From assembly GCF_900114245.1 (NCBI RefSeq), contig NZ_FOSK01000004.1:1-64000 (forward strand): a DNA stretch of 64,000 bases, read 5' to 3'. Origin of the DNA: Pseudovibrio ascidiaceicola (GTDB taxonomy: Bacteria > Pseudomonadota > Alphaproteobacteria > Rhizobiales > Stappiaceae). A program made the translations under genes and the position numbers. Below, one piece after another: positions 1 through 9,259 of this stretch (position 1 is the stretch's first letter; each line of letters starts with the position of its first letter). The notes below the pieces were generated by a model. That model searched no databases. It was not told the DNA's origin and saw nothing but the letters and a program-made list of their open reading frames with translations.

Positions 1-88
1 TGCCACTAATCCCGAAGGATCCGTTCGACTTGCATGTGTTAGGCCTGCCGCCAGCGTTCGTTCTGAGCCAGGATCAAACTCTCAGGTT
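1..88 (-). rRNA. rrs: 16S ribosomal RNA, 5' end only
   Basis: Read on the minus strand, this edge carries the universal 16S start (AGAGTTTGATCCTGGCTCAG), then the GAACGCTGGCGGC block and the ACATGCAAGTCGAACG stretch. The wording GGATCCTTCGGGATTAGTGGCA is of alphaproteobacterial type. Only the first ~85 bases of the gene are inside the window; the rest of the rRNA operon lies to the left. The exact mature 5' end is estimated. Confidence 0.95.
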
Positions 89-307
89 TTACTGAATATT
101 AATCCCAACTTAAATCACGTTTCTGTACTCAAATCTAACCGACCATAAATGGCCAATTAATAGACGAGGAACACGCAAATAATTTAGACCGAAATCCAAA
201 TCTTTGGTGTTCTGAAAAACGTAAACTAAGTCAGTTATTCCGTAACAGTGCCTTGTTACCAAAACACTCGCGAATAACCGCCGTCCACGTTTCTCTTTCT
301 TCTTCCG

Positions 308-327
308 TATTCAATTGTCAATGAACA
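308..327 (-). promoter_or_regulatory. boxA-type antitermination element in the rRNA leader
   Basis: The minus strand reads TGTTCATTGACAATTGAATA about 220 bases before the 16S start. This matches the boxA-type TGTTCTTTGACAATTGAATA wording found in alphaproteobacterial rRNA leaders, where Nus factors load on the nascent transcript. The assignment rests on wording and position. Confidence 0.6.
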
Positions 328-466
328 GGGCTTTCACCCACACTCAAAAGAGTAAATCACTCATCAACACAATCATCTCTGATTGTGCATGAGCAATCAA
401 TCCTTTCGAGGAACTCAAGAGCGCATCGTGCCGTCGCCGGCAGCGCCGTCGCTCTCGATGAGCTGG

Positions 467-495
467 GTTATAGGCCTGAGCCCTCCAACCGTCAA
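467..495 (-). promoter_or_regulatory. rRNA operon promoter with UP-like tract
   Basis: On the minus strand a -35 TTGACG (490-495) and a -10 TATAAC (467-472) are separated by exactly 17 bases. Immediately upstream (about 496-530) the minus strand is rich in T-tracts, as expected for an UP element binding the RNA polymerase alpha subunit. Transcription would start near 460, giving a leader of about 370 bases with boxA before the 16S gene. A GC-rich inverted segment at 430-458 could fold in that leader. Confidence 0.75.
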
Positions 496-530
496 CCTGA
501 AAACGACAAAAAAACGCAAAAACATCATCT

Positions 531-1226
531 ACCTATGTGTAAAACATACCTAATCCGCAGAAACACGCCGTTTCAATTCCACACCAGACCTGTGGGGGAC
601 AATTCCATCCAATTAAGCTCACCTAACGGGAACGTTGAGCCGCCTCATTTCCCCTTAATACCACCAGCCACTTTCCGGCTCTAACTCCCAGCCACCAGAG
701 ACTCAGGGAGAACATTACAGGAATAGACCGCGATCAAATCAGACTGCACTCTCTCAAAACGCCTGCAAGCAATCTTCGGAGCAATCCGCGTTCTTTGAAA
801 ACTGAATAGTGAATGAGAGGGCATGGAGGTCGTGGCTTATGCTGCTGCACCCTGAACTCACAGCAATCCCGACGGGGCAGTGAGCAGACGCCTAGTGAGA
901 AACGCAGTCATTGCGTTCATTTGCGTGATTTTGCGCGAAACAGCGTTTTTGTGCGTTCTTATGTGCACTCACGACAATGGAACAATGCGTTTGGAAAAGC
1001 GTAGGACTATAACTGGCATCATCAAACGCCACCTGCTCCGGCCAATTGATAGGCAGGACTTACTCCCCTTCTATCAAATCTTATCCCCCCCAAACAAAAA
1101 AACTCCCCCCGCTGCAAATGGCTTTTGATCATTAGCTTCAGGTATGGAAAGGCGGTTATGGCGCATTGCTTAGTTTATTTTTGTGTGATCCCCTCCTTCC
1201 TGGGAGTTTTAATAGCGGAAATAACG
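531..1226. other. Intergenic region without a supported gene
   Basis: Short open frames occur here on the plus strand, but they lack a convincing ribosome binding site and have unprotein-like composition. The only recognisable element is a plus-strand boxA-like string at 791-809 (TTCTTTGAAAACTGAATAG), pointing away from the 16S gene. Confidence 0.5.
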
Positions 1227-2204
1227 ATGATTTTCAGAGCTTTGAAAGATATGAATGCGTCTGTGCTGGGGTTTGGCTGCTGGGCTGTGGGTGGCACTTG
1301 GAATGACACCGAGGATCAAACCTCAATCCGAACCATGCGAAAAGCCGTTGGGCTGGGCATCAATTTCTTTGATGTCGCGCCGGTTTACGGGCTGGGGCAT
1401 GCAGAAACGCTTTTGGGTGAGGCCCTCAAGACCTTTGAACGTGATCAACTGTATATTGCCACCAAGTGCGGGCTGGTTTGGAACAACCCGGAAAGAGCTG
1501 TCAAAAACAATCTGACCAAGGCTTCCATTATAGAGGAGGTGGATCAATCACTCGAGCGCTTACAGACAGAGTATATTGATGTGCTGCAATGTCATTGGCC
1601 TGATCCCCATACACCTATTGAAGAGACCGCCGAAGGTTTGCGCGCTGTTGTGGAGAGTGGGAAGGTTCGACATCTGGGCGTCTCCAACTTCTCACTGAAG
1701 ATGACCAAAGAGCTGATGCAGCATTGTGAGCTGGCAACCTATCAGGGGCTTTATAATCTTCTGGAGCCAAATGCCACGCATTATCATAATATACCGCTGA
1801 GTTACCGTAGTCGTGATGAGATCATTCCGCTTTGCGAGGAACATGACCTCAAATACTTGCCTTATAGCCCCTTGATGCAGGGATTGCTGGCAGGAACTTT
1901 CAAAGCAAGCGGTAACTTTGATCAAAATGATGATCGTGCCAACAACCCGAAACTGAATTCTCCGCTATTAGAGCAGTATCTGGGCTGTGCTGACGAGTTG
2001 AAAGCTTACGCTGAAAAAGCCAGTATGCCTCTGGCCCATCTGGCTATGGGGTGGTTGATGGCACAGGACGCTGTCGGGCCCATTATTACCGGGGCCTATC
2101 AGGAATGGCAGGTGAAAGAGAATATAGAGGTGACAACACGCTCTTACGATGCTGACCTTTTGACAGGCGCTGAAGGCATCGTTGCCAAATGGGCGCTTTC
2201 TTAA
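1227..2204 (+). CDS. Aldo/keto reductase
   Basis: A 325-residue TIM-barrel oxidoreductase of the aldo/keto reductase superfamily, expected to reduce or oxidise a carbonyl/alcohol with NAD(P)(H) in the cytoplasm. The catalytic tetrad is visible: Asp49 and Tyr54 in FFDVAPVYG, Lys80 in ATKCG and His123 in LQCHW. The frame is open from 1125, but the family N-terminus begins at the Met at 1227 (weak GGAA site upstream). The 34 residues before it look like translated leader. The substrate cannot be assigned. It stands alone, followed by a terminator. Confidence 0.85.
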   Translation: MIFRALKDMNASVLGFGCWAVGGTWNDTEDQTSIRTMRKAVGLGINFFDVAPVYGLGHAETLLGEALKTFERDQLYIATKCGLVWNNPERAVKNNLTKASIIEEVDQSLERLQTEYIDVLQCHWPDPHTPIEETAEGLRAVVESGKVRHLGVSNFSLKMTKELMQHCELATYQGLYNLLEPNATHYHNIPLSYRSRDEIIPLCEEHDLKYLPYSPLMQGLLAGTFKASGNFDQNDDRANNPKLNSPLLEQYLGCADELKAYAEKASMPLAHLAMGWLMAQDAVGPIITGAYQEWQVKENIEVTTRSYDADLLTGAEGIVAKWALS

Positions 2205-2224
2205 GGTACAGAGAGCGATCCAAC

Positions 2225-2252
2225 AAAACCCAGTTCTGAGGAACTGGGTTTT
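2225..2252. terminator. Bidirectional intrinsic terminator
   Basis: A perfect 12-base stem (AAAACCCAGTTC / GAACTGGGTTTT) with loop TGAG follows the reductase stop. It has an A-tract on the left and a T-tract on the right, so it can act in both directions. It directly abuts the stop codon of the leftward remnant at 2252-2455. Confidence 0.8.
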
Positions 2253-2455
2253 CACTTCGCAACCCTGAGCCAAAGTGTCTTTAATATATAGGCTGTGCCC
2301 TCATAACTTGGTCGACTACATTTAAACGCAGCTACAACACCCGGATCGCTGTCTCCAAGATCAGCATTGGTTTTATTTTCAGACACAAACCCAATCTCCT
2401 TCTCTTTCATAAATCGATAGGAAATGGCTGTTGGACCACGGAGCTCCAGAACATG
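2252..2455 (-). pseudogene. Short leftward reading frame, probable 3' remnant of a lost gene
   Basis: This minus-strand frame gives about 67 protein-like residues, with an internal Met at 2410 that would leave 52. It ends exactly at a bidirectional terminator, as a real convergent gene would. Upstream it is closed by an in-frame TGA, preceded by further readable codons and another in-frame stop (TAG). This suggests decay rather than a small intact gene. No family was recognised. Confidence 0.35.
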
Positions 2456-3167
2456 TCAAAGAACCGTTTCGATGCCTGAGTGAACCTATATATCTGGCAT
2501 GAAACTGGCTGTTTCCCCTTGAATGATATTATCTGCACTGTGTCCGAACCTCAATTCACTCAGTCAGGTTTGCGATGAGAAGACCATTAATGAGAAAGCA
2601 GCCCGACTGACGTGCTTCATTGGGCCTGAAATATCTTCATCTTTGCATAGTCAAGACTACATGGAAGAGATCGCTATTCTTTGAACCTGGCAGATTCGAA
2701 CGGTATGAGGCCTCAAAACAGAATATGAAGATCACGCGCTTAGAGATGTGAGACAGGATTTCTGGTCTCTCTGACATTGCTTTTGCAGGATCGGGCAAAT
2801 CATCAAAAGCTATCCCCAAGACTACGTATTTTTACTCTTGTGTGTAATGCATTTAAATTTGTAGGTTTCGCGCACACCAAGTGGTGCCTAACTAATCACT
2901 GTCAGCGACGGCTTCTTGCTAAGCCAGATCACTTTCGCTGTATGGCATCGCTATCCGTCTGTGCCTCCGCCATGGAGGCAACCGCGTTGCCAGCTTCCGC
3001 CCTTTGTGCGTGGAACCCATTTCTGGCAGTGATCGTATAGGCTCGCCCATGAGCTTTCGCGGCAGATGGCTAACAAGCGGATCATGGCTCTTGGCTGAGC
3101 TGCTAAATCCACGTGACGTGCGCACTCGGGCTGCATGCGTGGATATCTGCCAATAAACAGGACCAGT
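2456..3167. other. Intergenic region, nothing recognised
   Basis: About 700 bases between the leftward remnant and the BCCT gene. Overlapping short frames exist on both strands around 2777-3296, but none shows a ribosome binding site or a known domain. It may be decayed coding DNA. The BCCT promoter must lie near the right end but no clear -35/-10 pair was picked. Confidence 0.4.
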
Positions 3168-4778
3168 ATGACTGATCAAACCTGCGCAGATCTTATCCCG
3201 GCCCCCGAAGGGCCGTCCAATCTTATTGATACTGATTATGAAGTAGGACAAGACAATATTACGCCGCGAATCGCTGGTGTTGCGTTTGATGTCCACAATA
3301 TCGTTTTCACCATCTCCAGTATTGCGATTGCAATTTTTGTTGCGATTACTCTGCTCTATAAAGACGCTATTGGTCCGGTCTTTGGTGATCTACGTGTTTG
3401 GCTCACTTCTAGTTTTGACTGGTTTTTCCTAATTGCCGGCAATATCTTTGTGTTGCTTTGCCTCTTCCTGATTGTGTCTCCACTGGGAAAGGTTCGCATC
3501 GGCGGCAGAGATGCAAAACCAGATTACAGCTACAGCGAATGGTTCTCCATGCTATTTGCTGCAGGCATGGGCATCGGCCTTGTCTTTTACGGCGTGGCTG
3601 AGCCACTTGGCCATTTCTCTTCCATCACTTCTGACAGCAGCTGGGCCCCATTGGGCGGTGAAGCGCTGAGCGGTGCGGAAGCAGAACGTCTTGCCATGGC
3701 GTCCACCATCTTCCATTGGGCTTTGCACCCGTGGGCAACTTACGCTGTGATTGCGCTTGGTCTGGCTCTGTTTGCTTATAACAAAGGCCTGCCGCTGACC
3801 GTCCGCTCTATCTTTTATCCAATTCTGGGTGAGCGCGTTTGGGGTTGGCCGGGTCACGTGATCGATATTTTGGCTGTGTTTGCCACCTTGTTTGGTCTGG
3901 CAACCTCTCTGGGTATTGGTGCGGAACAGGCTAATGCTGGTTTGAACCACTTGTTTGGTCTGGAAATCACGACAACAACCAAAGTCATGCTGATCATCGC
4001 GATCTCTGGTATTGCACTTTGTTCTGTTGTTATGGGTCTGGATAAAGGCATCAAACACCTTTCCACCTTCAACGTGATCACCGCTGCGTTGTTGCTAGGT
4101 TTTGTTCTGCTGGCTGGTCCGACATTGGACATCCTGCAGAAGCTGTTCTGGAATCTGGAAGCATATCTGGAATATCTGCCAGCACTTTCCAACCCAGTTG
4201 GCCGCGTTGACGATAACTTCCGTCAGGGTTGGACAACTTTCTATTGGGCTTGGTGGTTCTCCTGGGCACCGTTTGTGGGCATGTTCATCGCTCGCATCAG
4301 CCGTGGCCGCTCTGTTCGTGAGTTCATGATCTGCGTGCTGGTTATTCCAAGCGTTGTCACCACTCTCTGGATGACAGCCTTTGGCGGCACAGCGATTGAA
4401 CTGGAAGCAACTTCTACCCTTGGCAAAATTGCAGGCGCAGCGACTGAAATTCAGCTGTTCGAGATGCTGAGCAACTTGCCACTTGCTGAAATCACGTCTG
4501 TACTGGGTGTTGTTCTGATCATCACATTCTTTGTGACGTCTTCAGATTCCGGCTCTTTGGTGATCGACACTATTACAGCTGGCGGTAAGGTGAATGCACC
4601 GGTTCAGCAGCGCATCTTCTGGGCCTCTTTGGTTGGTCTTGTTGCGATTGCATTGCTGCTTGGCGGTGGTCTTTCCAGCCTTCAGGCAATGACGGTTTCA
4701 ACCGGCTTTCCGTTTGCAATTGTCTTGCTTGGCGCATGTTTTGCAATCGTCAAAGGTTTGCTTAGCGAGCCTCGATAG
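3168..4778 (+). CDS. BCCT-family osmolyte/betaine transporter
   Basis: A 536-residue inner-membrane protein of the betaine/carnitine/choline transporter family, which imports quaternary ammonium compounds or related osmolytes coupled to Na+ or H+. The family segment GMGIGLVFYGVAEP and the tryptophan-rich signature GWTTFYWAWWFSWAP followed by SRGRSVREF are clear, as are about 12 hydrophobic segments. The Met at 3168 (MTDQTC) is preferred over an in-frame start at 3135, because the extra residues precede the hydrophilic N-tail and AGGA lies just upstream of 3168. A strong terminator follows. The substrate (glycine betaine, choline, carnitine, DMSP) cannot be read from sequence alone. Confidence 0.9.
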   Translation: MTDQTCADLIPAPEGPSNLIDTDYEVGQDNITPRIAGVAFDVHNIVFTISSIAIAIFVAITLLYKDAIGPVFGDLRVWLTSSFDWFFLIAGNIFVLLCLFLIVSPLGKVRIGGRDAKPDYSYSEWFSMLFAAGMGIGLVFYGVAEPLGHFSSITSDSSWAPLGGEALSGAEAERLAMASTIFHWALHPWATYAVIALGLALFAYNKGLPLTVRSIFYPILGERVWGWPGHVIDILAVFATLFGLATSLGIGAEQANAGLNHLFGLEITTTTKVMLIIAISGIALCSVVMGLDKGIKHLSTFNVITAALLLGFVLLAGPTLDILQKLFWNLEAYLEYLPALSNPVGRVDDNFRQGWTTFYWAWWFSWAPFVGMFIARISRGRSVREFMICVLVIPSVVTTLWMTAFGGTAIELEATSTLGKIAGAATEIQLFEMLSNLPLAEITSVLGVVLIITFFVTSSDSGSLVIDTITAGGKVNAPVQQRIFWASLVGLVAIALLLGGGLSSLQAMTVSTGFPFAIVLLGACFAIVKGLLSEPR

Positions 4779-4798
4779 GCAAACTTCATACTGAAATC

Positions 4799-4831
4799 AA
4801 AAAGCGGCGGGATCATTCCCGCCGCTTTTTT
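4799..4831. terminator. Intrinsic terminator after BCCT gene
   Basis: A nine-base GC-rich stem (GCGGCGGGA / TCCCGCCGC, loop TCAT) is flanked by A5 and T6. It ends the BCCT transcript and, read leftward, could also serve the opposite strand. Confidence 0.9.
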
Positions 4832-4876
4832 GTTTGAAATGAGCGTATGTGAGATCGTGGTGTGACCCGCTCCAAA

Positions 4877-5992
4877 TCAGTGGATGGTCGCGGCCAGCTT
4901 CTTGGCATCTGCGCGCATGTTGGCCGGAAGCGGGATGTAGCCGGAGGAAATTGCTGCTCCCCTTGCCTGTCCGCTCAAAACAAATTCAGCAAACTGACGC
5001 ACCGCAGTGCCTGTTTTCACATCAGGGTAGACGTCTTCCGTCACCAGCCAAAAGAATGAAATGATGGGGTAAGCGCTGGGGGCTTCGGGGTTGTGGATCT
5101 CATCGATGGAGAGCGGGTCACCACTTCTGCTGATCTCCTCGATGGCTGCTTCTCCGGCATTGAGTGAAGGTGCTACGAAGTTGCCCTTTTGATTTTCCAC
5201 CAGTGCCATAGGAATTCCCAAAGTACTGCCGAAGGCTGAGGGGGCGTAGCCGATTGCGCCATTGTTCTCGGTGATCTTGGTGACGACCTCAGAGGAACTT
5301 GGCACGAGGACAGCGTCTTTCGGGAAGGTTTCCAGTGGCCAGATGCTGGCGGATTTACCGGACCATGCATTTTCGGCGGTGTACAGGTGCTTGGAGAGGG
5401 CGAGGTTTGCGCCGCTGGCATCACTGCGACCAACAATGGTGATCTTCAGTTTTGGCAAGCGCAGGTCCGGGTTCACCATGCGGATTTCGCGGTGGTTCCA
5501 ATATTGGATAGAGCCGTCGAAGATACCGGAAAGTGCGTTGCGTGTGAGCTTCAAGTGGCCGACGCCCTCAATATTGTAAAGAATGCCGAGCATGCCTGCG
5601 GTGATGGGGATCTCCAGCAGTTTGTCCTCTATGGCGACAGGCTCATCGGCAGTATCAACATCGAGGTCTTGCTCCAGGATCGCTTCCAGCGGAGCGCTGG
5701 AGACAGCAAAATCGACCTTGCCAGCTTGCAATGCCAACACCCCTGCTCCACTGCCGATCGGGTCGTATCGCACTTCGATTTCAGGGTTGGAGGTTTTGAA
5801 GAGGCGCAGAGTTTCATTGAACAGGACGTCGGGGTACATGGAGCCCGCTCCGCTCAGTTCCTCGTAGGGTTCTGCTTGGGCGTAACTGTCCTGAGCCATT
5901 GAGGAGTTAATCAGAAAACCGGTTGCCAAAAGCGAAAGGAATGAAGCAGCTAAAATCTGAACGCACAATTTTGGAGAGATCCGGTTGAGCAT
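4877..5992 (-). CDS. PstS-like phosphate-binding protein
   Basis: A 371-residue periplasmic solute-binding protein of the PstS family. An N-terminal hydrophobic segment ending in SSMAQ is a Sec signal peptide. The mature part shows GAGSMYPDVLF (cf. GAGAT/SFP in PstS), YDPIGSGAG and VGRSDASGAN (cf. the PstS HRSDGSGT phosphate loop). The SGT Thr is replaced, so the ligand may not be orthophosphate. The start at 5992 (MLNRIS) places the signal peptide correctly; the frame opens at 6043. No pstCAB genes adjoin it, so it is an orphan binding protein. It could supply a distant Pst system, act as a sensor, or support a tungstate/sulfate-like role. Confidence 0.75.
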   Translation of the reverse strand: MLNRISPKLCVQILAASFLSLLATGFLINSSMAQDSYAQAEPYEELSGAGSMYPDVLFNETLRLFKTSNPEIEVRYDPIGSGAGVLALQAGKVDFAVSSAPLEAILEQDLDVDTADEPVAIEDKLLEIPITAGMLGILYNIEGVGHLKLTRNALSGIFDGSIQYWNHREIRMVNPDLRLPKLKITIVGRSDASGANLALSKHLYTAENAWSGKSASIWPLETFPKDAVLVPSSSEVVTKITENNGAIGYAPSAFGSTLGIPMALVENQKGNFVAPSLNAGEAAIEEISRSGDPLSIDEIHNPEAPSAYPIISFFWLVTEDVYPDVKTGTAVRQFAEFVLSGQARGAAISSGYIPLPANMRADAKKLAATIH

Positions 5993-6254
5993 GGCACATC
6001 TTTCTCGGAGATTTTCCAATATGTAGACGCTGGTGTGCGTCATTTTATGCTGAAGGGCGGCTATATAACCGCCCGCGCAAGGCCCCTCATAACTTAGATT
6101 TTATAAAGGCTTTCTCATTGTGGGCTGCGGTATTCTTTGAAAACTTTAGCTATAGAAATACAGCATTGGTTTTGCTTGATCTTAGGGAGAGATTTACTTC
6201 GCTGAGGCATGGTCTGCACACGCAGAAAATCGTACCCAGACAAAGGTGCGGAGG

Positions 6255-7661
6255 ATGGCAAAGAACAAGAAGCCACTTCAGTGGAGCAGCAAGGCAGACA
6301 CCACCGCGCATGAGCACAACAAGCAGGTGCTGAAGACGGTGCGCCATTTGCTGCGCGCACACGAGACCGGCTGGTTGGTGAAGCGGCTGAAGAAGTGGCC
6401 ACCGACGGACCTGCTGCAGTTGCTGACTGCCCTGCCCCTGCCGGACGCTCGCAAGTTGTTTGCGCTGTTGCCTATTCGTCCTTCTACCAAGATTCTTGCC
6501 GAGCTTTATCCGGATTTTCGGGCGGAGCTTCTCAAAGACGGGACCACCACGCGGCTGGTGGAGATTCTCAATACGCTGAAGGAGAATGATCTGGCGGATA
6601 CGCTGGATGAGTTTCCGCAGAGCTTGCTCGACATCATAGTGCCGCAGCTGGATGCACAGGCGGAGATTGAGGAGCGGATACGGCATGGGGAGGATACAGC
6701 CGGACGGTTGATGAGCCGGAAGTTTGTGGCGTTTCATGAGGACTACACGGCGGAGAAGGCCATTGCGGCGATCAAGAGCCAGTATGATCTGGTGGGGCGG
6801 TTTCGCACGGTGTTTGTGGTTGATGCCAAGCACCGGCTGGTGGGGCGGCTGGATGTAACGCGGCTTTTAACGCTGGAACCGAAGGTGCGCATTGGGGATG
6901 TGATGGACGCCAATGTGCTGGCGGTGTCTGCGGAGATGGATCAGGAGGATGTGCTGCGTAAGGCGGCGAAACGGCAGATCTCCTCCATGCCGGTGATTGA
7001 TGTTGACGGGAAGCTGATTGGGCGGATTACGACTGAGCAGATGAACCAGATTGTGCGGGAGGAGCTCTCCGAGGATCTGATGTTGATGGGCGGGGTTTCG
7101 CCGGAAGCGCGGCCATCTGACTCCGTGCGCCGGATCATCAAAGGGCGGCTACCGTGGTTGATGACAGGGTTGATTGGGTCGGCTGTTGCGGCGCTGGTGG
7201 TTGGGTCATTTGAGGATGAGCTGGAGAAGGCGGCTATTTTGGCGGCGTTTATTCCGGTGATCATGTCGATGGCGGGTAATTCCGGGCTTCAGGCGTCTGC
7301 TGTTGCGGTACAGGGGATTGCGACGGGGTCTATCTGGACGGGCAGCACGCTGTTTCGGCTTTGGAAGGAGTTTTGCGGGGCGCTGTCTAACGGGGTGATT
7401 GCGGGAAGTGTGCTGACTGTGCTCATCAGCATTGGGGCCGTACTGTTTGAGATTCATGATCCCGTGTGGCTGGCGCTGACGGCAGCGTCGTCGCTGGTCA
7501 TCGTCACCACGGTTGCGGCGATGGTGGGGGCGACGGTGCCTGTGGTGCTGGACAAGATTGGCATTGATCCGGCAGCGGCGACGGGTGTTTTCATCACCAC
7601 CAGCAATGATGTGCTTGGGGTGCTGGTTTACTTCACCACCGCCAGTTTTCTTTATCTCTAG
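6255..7661 (+). CDS. mgtE: MgtE-family magnesium transporter
   Basis: A 468-residue Mg2+ channel/transporter. The order is MgtE N-domain (about 30-130), a CBS pair (about 135-260) that senses cytoplasmic Mg2+, and five membrane segments from about residue 290. The pore segment AGNSGLQASAVAVQGIA matches the family GGNAGxQ motif, and the last helix PVVLDKIGIDPAAATGVF with TTSNDVLG is typical. The ATG at 6255 has AAAGG eight bases upstream. A GTG at 6246 in the same frame is possible. No magnesium riboswitch was seen in the 260 bases upstream. Confidence 0.9.
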   Translation: MAKNKKPLQWSSKADTTAHEHNKQVLKTVRHLLRAHETGWLVKRLKKWPPTDLLQLLTALPLPDARKLFALLPIRPSTKILAELYPDFRAELLKDGTTTRLVEILNTLKENDLADTLDEFPQSLLDIIVPQLDAQAEIEERIRHGEDTAGRLMSRKFVAFHEDYTAEKAIAAIKSQYDLVGRFRTVFVVDAKHRLVGRLDVTRLLTLEPKVRIGDVMDANVLAVSAEMDQEDVLRKAAKRQISSMPVIDVDGKLIGRITTEQMNQIVREELSEDLMLMGGVSPEARPSDSVRRIIKGRLPWLMTGLIGSAVAALVVGSFEDELEKAAILAAFIPVIMSMAGNSGLQASAVAVQGIATGSIWTGSTLFRLWKEFCGALSNGVIAGSVLTVLISIGAVLFEIHDPVWLALTAASSLVIVTTVAAMVGATVPVVLDKIGIDPAAATGVFITTSNDVLGVLVYFTTASFLYL

Positions 7662-8046
7662 TCGACTTGTGCCCTGCCCTGCTGGTCCCTGTGGTTGGAG
7701 CAGGCCTAACTATCCTCTCTTTAAGGCATTCCTACGAGAAAATCAGGCCGACAGCAGACTTTCGAGTCGGCCGATCATGGGTAGATATCAAATCTGACAG
7801 GCGGCGTTTATGGACTATTGAGAAACTGGCAACACAGCGCCGCCGCAAGATCCCTTCACAGAGGCTCGGCCATCCCAAAACTCTTACCTGAGCTCTGATA
7901 AAACCTAATAGAGCCCCTACAACGATGGAAAACAGACCTGTCCGGCAAGCTTTGTACAGCGGAGCATGCCGGACGACCTAAGTATAGCACGAGCAGAGGC
8001 ACCTAGCATCTTAGAGCGGACATAGGGACTCGCAACACTGCAAAGG
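7662..8046. other. Intergenic region, nothing recognised
   Basis: About 385 bases between convergent mgtE and the methyltransferase gene. No supported reading frame, repeat or clear terminator hairpin was identified. Confidence 0.4.
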
Positions 8047-8937
8047 CTACATCGTCAAATTTTTAACAACGGCTTCCTTACCCTGATGGGCCTTTGTTTC
8101 GCTACGTCGCGCACGCTCTCGTCGTGCACGCTCTCGCAGGACCTCAACGTTTTGAATTCCATCCCAATAGTTATCAACCCACTGCTCATTCACAGCTGTC
8201 TCTGCCTTTGTAGCCGAAAAAACAGCGCGACCAATCTTTCGGTCAAAGGATTTATCCAGGCTCGCATCATCTGTTTTCAGTCGCTCATGACCATCGCCTG
8301 AATGCCGGATGAGTGAATCGAGTTCCACATCAATGAAACCCATAGATTGAAGAGTGCATTTCATTCCGATGACGTTGAAGAAGGTACACGATGTTGGATC
8401 ATAAGGGCCTTTTACTTCACCGGCAGGGCAGAACATCATCGGGTACTGGCTCATCGAAGTGAGAATGCCGCTCTCAACAATCATGGTGCCGCCTGGACTT
8501 AGGCATTCTTGAAGCTTTTTCATCACCCAAAATGGATATCTGAGATGATAAAGAACACCGGCAAATATAATGACGTCGAACTTTCCGAATGTGTCTTGGC
8601 GGAGGTCATTTACGTTCATTTCCACCATCTTGACCTTCGATTTCCGGGCTGGAATAACGATTTCAACTGCGCCGGTCGATATCAAGTTATCAACCCCAAT
8701 GACTTCTGAAGCCCCTTTTTCTTCTGCATAAAAGCTAAAGAGGCCATCGCGGCAGCCGATGTCCAGAACCCGTTTCCCAGTGAAATCGATCTTATCGAGA
8801 GATTCGATCACCAAATCCCACATGTATTTAAAATGCGGACGTCCGGGTGTCTGAAGTCCAAACGGAAGATCAATGATGTGATAAAATTGGTGCCTTGTTA
8901 GTTGTTCTTCAATCTGTGTTCTGGTCAACGCGGTCAT
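8047..8937 (-). CDS. Class I SAM-dependent methyltransferase
   Basis: A 296-residue protein with a Rossmann-type methyltransferase domain. Motif I is VLDIGCRDGLF (about residues 57-67), followed by the acidic VIGVDN and the later FDVIIFAGVLYHLRYPFW. The arrangement with a ~50-residue N-terminal extension and WD-containing entry resembles the CmoB/DUF1698-like group, but CmoB partners are absent and the substrate is unknown. The C-terminal 35 residues are very rich in Arg/Lys/Glu. It is monocistronic. Confidence 0.75.
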   Translation of the reverse strand: MTALTRTQIEEQLTRHQFYHIIDLPFGLQTPGRPHFKYMWDLVIESLDKIDFTGKRVLDIGCRDGLFSFYAEEKGASEVIGVDNLISTGAVEIVIPARKSKVKMVEMNVNDLRQDTFGKFDVIIFAGVLYHLRYPFWVMKKLQECLSPGGTMIVESGILTSMSQYPMMFCPAGEVKGPYDPTSCTFFNVIGMKCTLQSMGFIDVELDSLIRHSGDGHERLKTDDASLDKSFDRKIGRAVFSATKAETAVNEQWVDNYWDGIQNVEVLRERARRERARRSETKAHQGKEAVVKNLTM

Positions 8938-9259
8938 TTAGAAGCCTTCGACAGTACAATAATGCCTCCGGAGAGCGGAGAAAAATAATAATGGCGAGAA
9001 ACTCTACGGTAGATTAAAAAATGGCGCAATTTACTAAAAGTAATGACCGAAAATGCCCAGTGTAACCATGTCAGTTTATGCGATTTGTTGACTTTGTAAT
9101 GAGCCTACGTGTTGTTGAAGATCTACTGGTTGTACTGCGATTAATGCTCAGTCATGAGACTGAGCCGGGTCTTGGCGGTGCTCTCTTTTCTCTTCGGTAA
9201 ACTCAAGATAGTTTTTGTTTTATTCGGCACCTACTGAGTTCAGAGAGGGAGGGATTTTT
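8938..9259. other. Divergent intergenic region, nothing recognised
   Basis: About 320 AT-rich bases between the divergent methyltransferase and cupin genes, presumably holding both promoters. No convincing operator palindrome was identified. Confidence 0.4.

Noticed and set aside
385-1128. Three short plus-strand frames next to the rRNA operon
   Set aside because: The first runs opposite the rRNA leader and promoter. The others have no ribosome binding site and implausible composition.
2919-3296. 125-codon minus-strand frame considered as a transposase fragment
   Set aside because: It overlaps the start of the BCCT gene, has no catalytic motif and no terminal inverted repeats were found.
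5993-6254. Possible Mg2+ riboswitch before mgtE
   Set aside because: No ykoK-type or mgtA-type conserved elements could be found in these 260 bases.
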